Shown here piece after piece: positions 7,557 to 15,250 of a stretch of 64,000 bases of DNA (position 1 is the stretch's first letter; each line of letters starts with the position of its first letter). Source of the DNA: Prauserella cavernicola (lineage in GTDB: Bacteria; Actinomycetota; Actinomycetes; Mycobacteriales; Pseudonocardiaceae); contig NZ_JAENJH010000003.1 in NCBI RefSeq assembly GCF_016595675.1, positions 620,001-684,000 of the forward strand, written 5' to 3'. The position numbers were made by a program, and so were the translations under genes. Under the pieces are notes generated by a model, which worked only from the letters and a program-made list of their open reading frames with translations, searched no databases and was not told where the DNA came from.

Positions 7557-9254
7557 TCAGTTGACGCAGGGAACGCCTTGTGCGGTGATCGGAGGCTCCT
7601 CTTCCTCCGGCGGCTGCTGGGGTGCGGCCTGCTCCTGCACCTCGGACCCGGCGACGCCCTCCGCGCCGCTCGACTCCTCTGGCGGGGTGTAGTCGGGAGC
7701 GAGCAGGACCCTGACGTGACCGGCAGGCACCGACGGGTCGGTCTCCACCTCGACGCCGCCGATCGAACCGGCCACCTTCTCGCCCGCGGCCTCCTGGCCC
7801 TCGGGCACCTGGACGATCGTGCTCGACCGCGAGGTGGCGTTGCCGACCTCGCCGGGGAGGTAGCCCTCGGCGGTCAGCGACTCGGAGACACTGCCCGCGA
7901 GGCCCTCGATGCCGGACGCGTTGAGCACGTCCACCGTGGTCTCCTCTGGCGGAGGCGCGGGTGCCTTGTCCTTCTCCTCGGGCGGCGGGCCCGCGAGCCC
8001 CTGGACGAAGTCGCGCACCTCGTCGGGGTCGACCTGGACGGCCTCGCCGTCCTCAGGCGTGTCGTACGCGGGGTCGACCACGGGGATGGTGCGGAACTCG
8101 ATCTGCCCGCCGGTGAGGCCCTGCATCTGCTGGGCGAAGCCGATCAGGTCCCAGCCCTGGTTGACCACCACGGACTTCTGGATGGCGCCGATCAGGTCGT
8201 TGAGCTTGGCGGGGTCGGCGAGTGTGCCGGCGGAGAGCACCTTGCGGGCCAGTCCCGCCATGAAGACCTGCTGGCGGACGACGCGGTCGAGGTCGCTGCG
8301 CGGCAGTTCGTGCCGCTGCCGGACGAACGCCAGCGCGTCGACCCCGGAGATCGACTGCGGGCCCGCGTCGAACTTCGCGCCGGACTTCACCTCGTCGACC
8401 GGCTCGTTGAGGCACACGTCCACGCCACCGATGGCGTTGGTGATGTCGTAGAAGCCGAGCAGGTTCACCGACGCGAAGTTGTCGATGGTGGAACCGGTCA
8501 GGTTCTCGACGGTCTTGATGAGGGTCTTCGCGCCCTCCTGGTTGCTGTCGACCTCGAGCTGTTTGGGGTCGGTGACGCCCTGCTCCTGGAGTTCGGTGCG
8601 GGCCGCGGCCTTACCGCGCGCGTACGCCGAGTTGATCTTGTGCTCGCCGAAACCGGGGATGTCCACGTAGGAGTCCCTCGGCAGCGAGATGGCGACGGCC
8701 TTGCTGCCGTCGTTGGGAACGTGGACGAAGATCAGCGTGTCGGTGTTCAGCTCACCGTCGGAGGCGCCGGCCCGCAGCTTCGCGAGCATCTCCTCGGACA
8801 GCGGGTTGCCCTGCGCGTCGGTGCGGCTGTCCATTCCGACCAGGAGGATGTCGCGCGCGCCGTCGGCGGGCATTTCACCGGGGTCGTTCTCGATCACGTC
8901 GGCGACGGTCAGCCCGTTGACCAGACCCTGCATGGCGGCCCACGCGTAGCCGGTCAGCCCCATCACGAGGGCGGAGACCACAGCCAGAATGATCTTCGGG
9001 CCGCGCATCCTGCTGCGCTTGCGCGGGGGCGGCGGAGGCGGAGCCGGTCTGCGCGGCGGCTGCTGCGACGGAGGAACAGGAGGACGCCCCTGGTGGCCCG
9101 CCGGTGGACGGCGGCCCGGCTGCTGCGGGCCCGCGGCTCTGCGCGGCGGAGCGGGCCTGCCACCTGGCGGTGGCACTGGGCGGCCGCCCGCGCGGTCCTG
9201 TGACGGCCTCGCGGGACCACGGCCTCGCGGGGAGTCCCGCGGCGGGTAGTCCAC
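7557..9254 (-). CDS. LytR-CpsA-Psr (LCP) family cell-wall ligase
   Basis: 565 residues from GTG 9254 (AGGAG about 9 bp upstream). The cytosolic N-terminus is very Pro/Arg-rich (residues 1-85). One membrane helix (88-108) follows, then an extracellular LCP domain (from RDILLVGMDSRTD through SLPRDSYVDIPG, KINSAYARGG-like segments and DALAFVRQRHELPRSDLDR). A LytR_C domain (TTVDVLNASGIEGLAGSV..) lies near residues 430-520. LCP enzymes transfer polyprenyl-linked polymers (arabinogalactan, teichoic-type) onto peptidoglycan at the outer face of the membrane. No partner genes adjoin. Confidence 0.92.
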   Translation of the reverse strand: MDYPPRDSPRGRGPARPSQDRAGGRPVPPPGGRPAPPRRAAGPQQPGRRPPAGHQGRPPVPPSQQPPRRPAPPPPPPRKRSRMRGPKIILAVVSALVMGLTGYAWAAMQGLVNGLTVADVIENDPGEMPADGARDILLVGMDSRTDAQGNPLSEEMLAKLRAGASDGELNTDTLIFVHVPNDGSKAVAISLPRDSYVDIPGFGEHKINSAYARGKAAARTELQEQGVTDPKQLEVDSNQEGAKTLIKTVENLTGSTIDNFASVNLLGFYDITNAIGGVDVCLNEPVDEVKSGAKFDAGPQSISGVDALAFVRQRHELPRSDLDRVVRQQVFMAGLARKVLSAGTLADPAKLNDLIGAIQKSVVVNQGWDLIGFAQQMQGLTGGQIEFRTIPVVDPAYDTPEDGEAVQVDPDEVRDFVQGLAGPPPEEKDKAPAPPPEETTVDVLNASGIEGLAGSVSESLTAEGYLPGEVGNATSRSSTIVQVPEGQEAAGEKVAGSIGGVEVETDPSVPAGHVRVLLAPDYTPPEESSGAEGVAGSEVQEQAAPQQPPEEEEPPITAQGVPCVN

Positions 9255-9380
9255 GCCGGCGGCTCCTTTCGTCGACAGTTCGATCCGATGGTGGGACGTG
9301 CGAGCAAAGGCAGAGGTTGTCGAAGCGTTGCACACCGTTTCACCTTTGTGGTCGATACCACTCGGGTGTGGGCGCTGCTA

Positions 9381-11558
9381 TTACGTTGCGTAACCCCTCG
9401 TCGCTCGGGCGGCCAACACGGTAACCAACGCCACCGCGACGGCCAGCAGCCCGGTGACCGCGTACACGACCGCACCGAGCGCGGCAGGGCTCGGACCCGA
9501 TGTCACCGCCAGCAGCGGAGGCACGCACGCCAGCGCGGTCAGCAGCCACGTCCTCGGCGCGTTGCTCACTCCGGTCCGCACCGTGTGCAGCAGGGACATG
9601 CCCAGCAACAGGTGCACCAGGCTCTGGATCGGGTCGAGCGGCAGCCCGGCGAGCAACACAGGGCTCTGACCGTCCGCACCGCTGAAACCGCTCAGCGCGA
9701 GCCCGAAGACCCCCAGCGTGGAGAACCCGATGCCCGCCATCGCCGCCGCGTGCCCGAGCCCCCGGTCGAGTCGCCCGGGGGCCGGCCGCCAGGACGGCAA
9801 CGGCGGCGGCCGGTAACCGAGATGACGTTCGAACCACCAGAACACCAGCGCTGCGGGTCCGGTGAGCATGGCGACGGCGACGATGACCCGCAGACTCCCC
9901 GCGGCCAGTCGCTCCGGCAGGTACACCGCCGACACGACGACCAGCATGGCCGCGAGGAAGAGCAGGTACAGGGTCATCGGTGCGCGCGAGGCGAACCCGG
10001 CCGCCCGCAGCACGGCGGTCCTGCCCGCCAGCCGGGACAGCGGAGCGCGAAGCAGACCGAGCAGGCCCAGCTGGACCAGTCCGAGCGCGAGGACCGGCGG
10101 CACCGGCCCGGCGAGCGCGGGCGGATCGGAGGGCGAGCCGAGCAGCGTGGCCGGCACCAGCCCCGTCGCCGCGCCCGCGACGAGCGCGGCCGCTCCGGCG
10201 AGGCACAGCACGGCCAGTGGCCAGGACCGCTCGCGAGTCCGGCCCGCGTGGAGGAACGCCAGCTGCTGGGCGAGCAGCGCGAGGAACACCACGGCGATGT
10301 TGCCGAGCACGGGGGCACCCTGGTCCGGCGTGAGGAACTCGGCGAGCGCGAACGCCGCGACGAGCGCGATCCCCACCGGAACCGGTGCCCGTCGGTGCAG
10401 GGCGAGCAGAGCCGGCGCGGCCACCATCGTCAGCACGTAGACGCCGAGTAGCCACAGCGGATGGAGCGCGATGCGGACCACCACCGCGCTGGTGGAGTCC
10501 GGGATGGTGAGCAGCTCGAGCGCGATGGGCACGGCGAAGGCCACCACGGCGAACACGAGCGTCAGCCGCAGCAGCCAGCTCGCGCGGTGGGCGAGGTACT
10601 CGCGATAGCCCCCGCCGGAGCGGCGCACCGCGAGCCAGCCCGTGAGGTTCGAGTGCCCCGCGGCGAAGAAGAAGACGAACGCCAGCTGCGTCAGCCAGGT
10701 GAACGGCGAGAGCCACGCGTCCTCGGCGCCCGCCCAGCGAGCGAGCGCGACCGAGGCCTCGCCGAGTACCAGCAACCCGATACTCGCCACTCCGAGCAGT
10801 GTCCAGCGTCCACCGGGAACCGGGGCCGGCCTGGCTGGCTGCTCGGGGACCAGCGGCCTGCTGCGCCGAGCGACAAGCCAGCCGCGCAGCCGGAACGAGA
10901 CGAGGAAGCCGATCACGGCGACGCCCGCGAGGACCGGCACCAACGGTTCGCCCACCGGTGGACCCCAGCGTTGATGCCACGAGTTGACGACGATTCCGGC
11001 CGAATAGAGCGAGGCCGTGGCCTGGCACAGCTGCGGCGTGCCCTTCGGGTTTGTCTCGCAGGTGGCGTGCATGTCGGCGGAGAGCCGGTCGTCGAGCGCC
11101 CCGCGCACCTCGGGCCCGAGCGGATGCCCCTTCTTCTCCGCATAGCGCAACAGGTCGTAGCCGAGGTCGTGTGCTTGGCAGGGAGTGCCGAAGTCCCAGC
11201 GGGTGTCGTCGTCTCCCCACGGAGTCGAGCAGCCACCGTCGACGTGCACGGCGCGCATCGTGCCGTCGAACGCACGCGCCTCGCCGGGCTGCACACCCGT
11301 CACGTCGGCGAAGTCGGCGGGAATCAGCCCGAGCGCGTCGGGGGAGTCACCGGGAGCGAGCAGGGAGTCGATGGCGCCCTGTGCGGCCGCGACGTCGCCG
11401 CGTGGCGGGCCCTGTTCCGGCGGTGCCTCCGATCGTGAGGCGACGAAACCGAAGCCCGTCACCACGAGCACGAGGAGCACGATCCAGGCCGAGGTCCCGA
11501 GGACACCGCGCCCGCGTCTCGACACGGGCGCCGCGATCTCCTCGGTTGGAGCGGCCAT
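9381..11558 (-). CDS. Phospholipase A2-like domain fused to multi-spanning (acyltransferase-3-like) membrane domain
   Basis: 725 residues. After a membrane anchor (23-40), residues about 55-185 resemble prokaryotic phospholipase A2: Cys110, then DFGTPCQAHDLGYDLLRYA with the His130-Asp131 pair and Cys127. About ten hydrophobic helices follow (200-725), including VFFFAAGHSNLTGWLAVRRSG and HPLWLLGVYVLTMVAAP, which resembles acyltransferase-3/OafA-type membrane proteins. The PLA2 domain should face outside. A combined lipid deacylation/acyl-handling role is an inference. The gene stands alone between the LCP and GGDEF genes. Confidence 0.7.
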   Translation of the reverse strand: MAAPTEEIAAPVSRRGRGVLGTSAWIVLLVLVVTGFGFVASRSEAPPEQGPPRGDVAAAQGAIDSLLAPGDSPDALGLIPADFADVTGVQPGEARAFDGTMRAVHVDGGCSTPWGDDDTRWDFGTPCQAHDLGYDLLRYAEKKGHPLGPEVRGALDDRLSADMHATCETNPKGTPQLCQATASLYSAGIVVNSWHQRWGPPVGEPLVPVLAGVAVIGFLVSFRLRGWLVARRSRPLVPEQPARPAPVPGGRWTLLGVASIGLLVLGEASVALARWAGAEDAWLSPFTWLTQLAFVFFFAAGHSNLTGWLAVRRSGGGYREYLAHRASWLLRLTLVFAVVAFAVPIALELLTIPDSTSAVVVRIALHPLWLLGVYVLTMVAAPALLALHRRAPVPVGIALVAAFALAEFLTPDQGAPVLGNIAVVFLALLAQQLAFLHAGRTRERSWPLAVLCLAGAAALVAGAATGLVPATLLGSPSDPPALAGPVPPVLALGLVQLGLLGLLRAPLSRLAGRTAVLRAAGFASRAPMTLYLLFLAAMLVVVSAVYLPERLAAGSLRVIVAVAMLTGPAALVFWWFERHLGYRPPPLPSWRPAPGRLDRGLGHAAAMAGIGFSTLGVFGLALSGFSGADGQSPVLLAGLPLDPIQSLVHLLLGMSLLHTVRTGVSNAPRTWLLTALACVPPLLAVTSGPSPAALGAVVYAVTGLLAVAVALVTVLAARATRGYAT

Positions 11559-11661
11559 GTTCTCCAGGGTGTCAGCGGTGGCCGGGAGGCGACATCCGGG
11601 TAACCCCCCGAAAGTGTCAGAGCTGGTCGGGCCTGGTCAGAGCGAGTCGGTGCCGCTCAGC

Positions 11662-13047
11662 CTACCGTGCGGCGGACTCGGCGAAGCGGACCTGATTGCG
11701 GCCGTTCTCCTTCGCCTCGTACACGGCCGCGTCGGCCGCCTGCATGAGCCCGGTCAGGGTGCTCGCGTGCACCGGGTAGACGGCGACGCCGATGGACGTG
11801 GTGCGCTCCGTGATCGTGGTCTGCGCGCCGCGTTTGTCGGTGGTGTCGATCCGCAGGTCGGCGATCGTGTGCCGGACGCGTTCCGCGGCGACCTCGGCCG
11901 CGGGGGCGTCGGCGTCGGGCAGCAGCACGAGGAATTCCTCGCCGCCGAAGCGGCCGACGATGTCGGCGGGGCGGGTGACCTCGCCGAGCGCCTTGGCGAC
12001 CGCGCCGAGCACGTCGTCTCCCGCCGGGTGCCCGAAGTTGTCGTTGATCCACTTGAAATGGTCGAGGTCGATCATGAGCATCGACAGGTTGCCGTCGGCG
12101 CGGCGGATCCGCGTGAGCGCGCGCTCGGCCGACTCCGACCAGCCGCGCATGTTGAGCAGCCCGGTCTTCGGGTCGGTCACCACGTCGTCCTGCAACTGGT
12201 CGAGCTCGGCGAGGCGATTGAAGAACACCGTGACCACGGCCATGATCACGACCGACGGCGGCATCGTCACCACCAGCACCGCCGTGACCGCGCCGAGACC
12301 TGTGGTGATGGCCTCGAGGAGGTTGTCCGCCTTGCTGCCCAGCACGTTGCGCAGCGTGGGATTCGGCTCACTGAGCGCGAGAATGCCGCCGACGTAGATC
12401 AGCTGGACGCCCTCGTAGACCGCGGCGGCCACGAGCACGAGGGCGAACTCGCGCAGCGACCCGGTAGCCGTGAGCGTGTGCCAGTCGCTCGGTCCGAGTG
12501 CGGTATAGACCACTCCCGCGAGCGCGGCGGCCACACTGTGCGAAATGGACGAGAAGACGAAGTTGTGAGCGGGGCGGCGTGCCGTGAACCAGCGCTGGAC
12601 GCGGATCAGGACCACGAGCAGCACCGCGAGCGTCGCGGGCAGCACGAGTACCGCGGGAAAGACCCAGACCGCGATCAGGTCGATGAGCACCGTCTTGGTG
12701 CGGTTGCGCCTGCGTTCCTCCTGCCGCTGGGTGAGCTGGATGTGCACCGTGGCGCCCGCGGCGAGGATCCCGAAGCGCAGCCAGTCCGTGCCCGTCGGGG
12801 TCGCGGCGGTGGCGAAGGCGACGACGAAGCCCGCGATCGCCACGAGCTCCATCACGATGAGGAACGCGATGAACCGTGTGGGGCGTTGCCACAGCGTCCA
12901 CTTGCGCGGGCCCACCGGGCGACGCCGTGGCGCGGGATCCGGTGCGTTCGGTGGAGGCGCGGGGCCTGTCACGGCCTCGCCCGTCTGGTCTCGTCCACCG
13001 GGGGCGGAAGGCGCCGTCGGCGGCCGATCATGCGGCGTGAGCGGCAC
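11662..13047 (-). CDS. Membrane-bound GGDEF-domain protein (probable diguanylate cyclase)
   Basis: 461 residues from GTG 13047 (GGGGAGG 8 bp upstream). A Pro-rich N-terminus leads into about eight membrane segments (residues 55-285), then a cytosolic GGDEF domain (about 295-455). The intact active-site GGEEF lies in RFGGEEFLVLLPD and the metal-binding aspartate in MLMIDLDHFKWIND. It would make cyclic di-GMP from GTP. The membrane part has no recognisable sensor domain. It is divergent from the hexapeptide array. Confidence 0.9.
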   Translation of the reverse strand: MPLTPHDRPPTAPSAPGGRDQTGEAVTGPAPPPNAPDPAPRRRPVGPRKWTLWQRPTRFIAFLIVMELVAIAGFVVAFATAATPTGTDWLRFGILAAGATVHIQLTQRQEERRRNRTKTVLIDLIAVWVFPAVLVLPATLAVLLVVLIRVQRWFTARRPAHNFVFSSISHSVAAALAGVVYTALGPSDWHTLTATGSLREFALVLVAAAVYEGVQLIYVGGILALSEPNPTLRNVLGSKADNLLEAITTGLGAVTAVLVVTMPPSVVIMAVVTVFFNRLAELDQLQDDVVTDPKTGLLNMRGWSESAERALTRIRRADGNLSMLMIDLDHFKWINDNFGHPAGDDVLGAVAKALGEVTRPADIVGRFGGEEFLVLLPDADAPAAEVAAERVRHTIADLRIDTTDKRGAQTTITERTTSIGVAVYPVHASTLTGLMQAADAAVYEAKENGRNQVRFAESAAR

Positions 13048-13235
13048 GCGCCAAACCTCCCCGAGTTGCTTGTTCCGGCGGTTAAGTACCCTCTACCACG
13101 TCCGCGAGCGAACGGGGCGCTCTCCACAGCAGGTATCATCTCACCGCGCCAGAACTGTCGTGTAGGTGAGCACTGAGGCATGTAGTGTCGGGACGCTCAC
13201 CACTCGGCTCAAAGGGCGATCGGAGGTGTTCTCCC

Positions 13236-13256
13236 TTGCCTGGCCGTGACTTCTGA
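13236..13256 (+). CDS. Hexapeptide unit 1 (MPGRDF)
   Basis: TTG start with GGAGG at 13222-13226 (spacing 9). The six codons read Met-Pro-Gly-Arg-Asp-Phe, then TGA. It is the first of the array and the only unit with a TTG start. Confidence 0.7.
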   Translation: MPGRDF

Positions 13257-13306
13257 TCTAGAACAAACACATGTTGGTTGATTGCGCGCTCAATGGGAGG
13301 TGCCCC

Positions 13307-13327
13307 GTGTCCGGTCGCGATTTCTGA
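13307..13327 (+). CDS. Hexapeptide unit 2 (MSGRDF)
   Basis: GTG start, GGGAGG at 13295-13300 (spacing 6). It is the only unit using CGC for Arg; Asp is GAT. Confidence 0.75.
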   Translation: MSGRDF

Positions 13328-13379
13328 GCCCTGTCGTAGGTGAACTCTGATGGTTGTCGAAGTAAAGGAGGCGGTTCCG

Positions 13380-13400
13380 GTGACCGGTCGTGATTTCTGA
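13380..13400 (+). CDS. Hexapeptide unit 3 (MTGRDF)
   Basis: GTG start, near-perfect ribosome site AAAGGAGG ending at 13371 (spacing 8). Codons GGT, CGT, GAT, TTC, then TGA. Confidence 0.75.
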   Translation: MTGRDF

Positions 13401-13449
13401 AACACGTTCTGTTCCGCAATATCGTTAACGAGTGTTAAGGAGGTGTGTC

Positions 13450-13470
13450 GTGGCCGGTCGTGACTTCTGA
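13450..13470 (+). CDS. Hexapeptide unit 4 (MAGRDF)
   Basis: GTG start, TAAGGAGG ending at 13443 (spacing 6). Codons GGT, CGT, GAC, TTC, then TGA. Confidence 0.75.
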   Translation: MAGRDF

Positions 13471-13526
13471 GGAAGCGTAGTCGGAAGTGGAGTGACGAGA
13501 CGGGAAGGCCGAGGAGGTGTCCGCAA

Positions 13527-13547
13527 GTGCGTGGCCGTGATTTCTGA
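13527..13547 (+). CDS. Hexapeptide unit 5 (MRGRDF)
   Basis: GTG start, GAGGAGG at 13511-13517 (spacing 9). Arg is at the variable second position; Gly is GGC and Asp GAT. Confidence 0.75.
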   Translation: MRGRDF

Positions 13548-13615
13548 ACACTCGCAGTCATTATGAGTACTCACAGTGACAATTCTTATTAATCGTGACC
13601 GAGGAGGTGCCCCTG

Positions 13616-13636
13616 ATGTCTGGTCGTGACTTCTGA
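13616..13636 (+). CDS. Hexapeptide unit 6 (MSGRDF)
   Basis: ATG start, the only ATG in the array, with GAGGAGG at 13601-13607 (spacing 8). It encodes the same peptide as unit 2 with different synonymous codons (TCT, GGT, CGT, GAC). It ends 48 bp before the stop of the convergent MFS gene. Confidence 0.78.
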   Translation: MSGRDF

Positions 13637-13683
13637 ATGTCCCGCATTTGTTTTTCCCCGTTCGTGCCCGCTCAGCGGCGGAA

Positions 13684-14883
13684 CTATCCGGCGATGGTCC
13701 GGACGCGTGCCCACGAAAGCGCGACCGGCACGGTGAAAACGACACCGGCGATGCCGGCGAGCGCGATAGCGGTGGTCGCGGAGCCGACCCATTCCGCGAG
13801 GACGCCGCCCAGCGCCACCCCCAGCCCCTGCGCTACCCGCAGTCCGGTGCGGTACACCCCGCCCGCGCCGCCGCGTAACTCGTTGGGAACCCAGGTGATG
13901 AACGTGGCGCCGACGGTGATGATGTAGGCCCCCGCAGCGCCCGCGAGCGCCAGTAGCAGCAGTGCCATTGGCAGTCCGGGTTCGAGCAGGAAGCCGACGA
14001 GCACCGCGGCCGCGGCCGTCGCGAGCACCCCGAGGTACCGCCTCCGGTTCTCGGCGGAGACGAAGCGCGAGAGCACGAAGGCGCCGAGGATGAAGCCGAC
14101 GGGGTCGGCGGCGAGCAGCCAGCCGACCGCCTGTTCTCCCGCCCCGATCTGGTGTGCGAGCGGCGCGGCGAGTCCCTCCGGGATCACGGCGAGGCCGACG
14201 AGCCACGAGAACGCGAGCAGAACTCTGAGCCTGCGCTGGCCGAATACCCACTGGACGGCGCCGAACCACGGCTCGTCCGGATCGCCTGCCGCGGGCCGCC
14301 AGCGCACCTGCCAGCGCACGACCAAGGCCGCCACCACGAAGGTCAGCGCGTCGATGCCGAGCGCCAGTGACGGGCCGAGGGTGGTCACGAGCACGCCACC
14401 GCTGGCGAGGCCGACGAGCATCGCGACGTTGGTGGTGATCCCGCGCAGGTCCTGACTGCGCAGGTAGACCTCGTCGTCGGTGAAGACCTCTCTGGTGAGC
14501 GCGTTCTGTGCCGCGTTCACCGGTGCGCCCGCCAGCCGCACACCCACGATCAGCACGCACAACAGCACCAGCGGGGTGCCGGGGATGGCCATGGCGCCCA
14601 CCAGCACCGCCTGGATCAGGGCGCAGACGACGAGCACCGTCCTGCGCGGGAACCGGTCGGCGAGCTGGGACAGCCCGAGCCCGCCCGCGAGCGCTGGCAG
14701 GAAGGACAGGGCGTAGACCACCGCGGCCCACAGAGGGGACCCGGTGCGGGAGTAGACGACGATGGCGAGCGCGACCGTGGTGAGGTGGTCGCCCGCCACC
14801 GACTGTGCTTCGGCCAGCCACAGTGCGCGGAACTCCGGGTTGCGGAACGCGACATTCATCCGTGGTGCCGTGCTGGTACCCAC
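13684..14883 (-). CDS. Major facilitator superfamily exporter (EntS/MFS_3-like)
   Basis: About 399 residues from GTG 14883. A farther TTG at 14931 and a later ATG (MNVAFRNPEF) are alternatives, and no start has a clear ribosome site. The family hallmark FRNPEFRALWLAEAQSVAGDHL opens the protein. About twelve hydrophobic helices follow, with the loop LADRFPRRTVLVV between helices 2 and 3. It resembles proton-driven exporters of siderophores or macrolides. Its 3' end converges on the hexapeptide array; a transport role for the peptides would be only a guess. Confidence 0.85.
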   Translation of the reverse strand: MGTSTAPRMNVAFRNPEFRALWLAEAQSVAGDHLTTVALAIVVYSRTGSPLWAAVVYALSFLPALAGGLGLSQLADRFPRRTVLVVCALIQAVLVGAMAIPGTPLVLLCVLIVGVRLAGAPVNAAQNALTREVFTDDEVYLRSQDLRGITTNVAMLVGLASGGVLVTTLGPSLALGIDALTFVVAALVVRWQVRWRPAAGDPDEPWFGAVQWVFGQRRLRVLLAFSWLVGLAVIPEGLAAPLAHQIGAGEQAVGWLLAADPVGFILGAFVLSRFVSAENRRRYLGVLATAAAAVLVGFLLEPGLPMALLLLALAGAAGAYIITVGATFITWVPNELRGGAGGVYRTGLRVAQGLGVALGGVLAEWVGSATTAIALAGIAGVVFTVPVALSWARVRTIAG

Positions 14884-15250
14884 CCTGTCACCCTGTACTG
14901 ATTCGATTACCCCGTGCAACACTCGAGCCAACGTTAATTTTTACCCCGGTTACGGGGAGACATACAGCGAACGTCGCCCGGATGGGACCAACGGCGTCCG
15001 CCCTTCCTCCATCCGCCCGCAGCCCAAAGTACGGGGGCCGCGCTGCGGACCGGCGTCCGCCCGGCGGAGCGTGCCCGCCGCGCGCTTCCGCCCGGCAGTT
15101 TCCCGGAGCCGATCAGCGCTCACTCGTTCGGCGCAGTGTGACAGCCGTTCGGCGAGCTCAGTGGGCCACGGGCTCTCCCGTGACGAACACTGGGAGAGTC
15201 GCCGGCCGCACGCGTTGACCGGGCGTGGGCCTGCGCTGGAGGGGTGGGAG
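14884..15250. other. Intergenic region between divergent MFS and SDR genes
   Basis: About 370 bp with no convincing gene. A short hairpin CCCCG-GTTA-CGGGG lies at 14944-14957. The remainder is GC-rich with only shadow reading frames. It should hold the promoters of both genes, but I see no clear -35/-10 pair. Confidence 0.4.

Larger units (their letters stand above)
13155..13350 (+). repeat. Imperfect direct repeat in the array leader and between units 2 and 3
   Basis: CTGTCG-T(GT)-AGGTGA-GCACTGA at 13155-13176 recurs as CTGTCGTAGGTGAACTCTGA at 13331-13350. The first copy lies upstream of the first hexapeptide unit, the second in the leader of the third. They could be remnants of unit duplication or protein/RNA binding sites. 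Confidence 0.4.
13222..13636 (+). repeat. Tandem array of six hexapeptide micro-cistrons (MxGRDF)
   Basis: Six units spaced 71, 73, 70, 77 and 89 bp start-to-start. Each is a strong GGAGG ribosome site followed at 6-9 nt by a start codon (TTG, four GTG, ATG) and then five sense codons and TGA. All encode X-Gly-Arg-Asp-Phe after the start, with X = Pro, Ser, Thr, Ala, Arg, Ser. Gly, Arg and Asp codons vary only at synonymous third positions, while the spacers are diverged. This is what selection on a translated peptide would leave. The array is more AT-rich than its flanks and has no same-strand gene after it for 1.6 kb. Confidence 0.85.

Noticed and set aside
9340-11220. 626-codon minus-strand ORF
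   Set aside because: It is a shadow frame of the PLA2-fusion gene, rich in Arg/Ala/Gly with no recognisable domain.
13398-13411. KstR-like sequence TGAAACACGTTCTG after hexapeptide unit 3
   Set aside because: It misses one defined position and has no link to steroid genes, so it is probably chance.
13222-13636. CRISPR array or plain DNA repeat
   Set aside because: Conserved segments are short (about 15-21 nt) and vary at synonymous positions. Spacers differ in length and each contains its own ribosome site, and no cas genes are present.
13236-13636. TGA read as selenocysteine or readthrough joining the hexapeptides
   Set aside because: The unit spacings are not all multiples of three, the frames after each TGA differ and soon close, and no SECIS-like hairpin was seen.
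13637-13927. 96-codon plus-strand ORF after the last hexapeptide
   Set aside because: It is almost wholly antisense to the MFS gene, has no ribosome site of its own and its composition looks like a shadow frame.
14944-14957. CCCCG-GTTA-CGGGG hairpin as a riboswitch or terminator
   Set aside because: The stem is only 5 bp, with no conserved flanking structure that I recognise.
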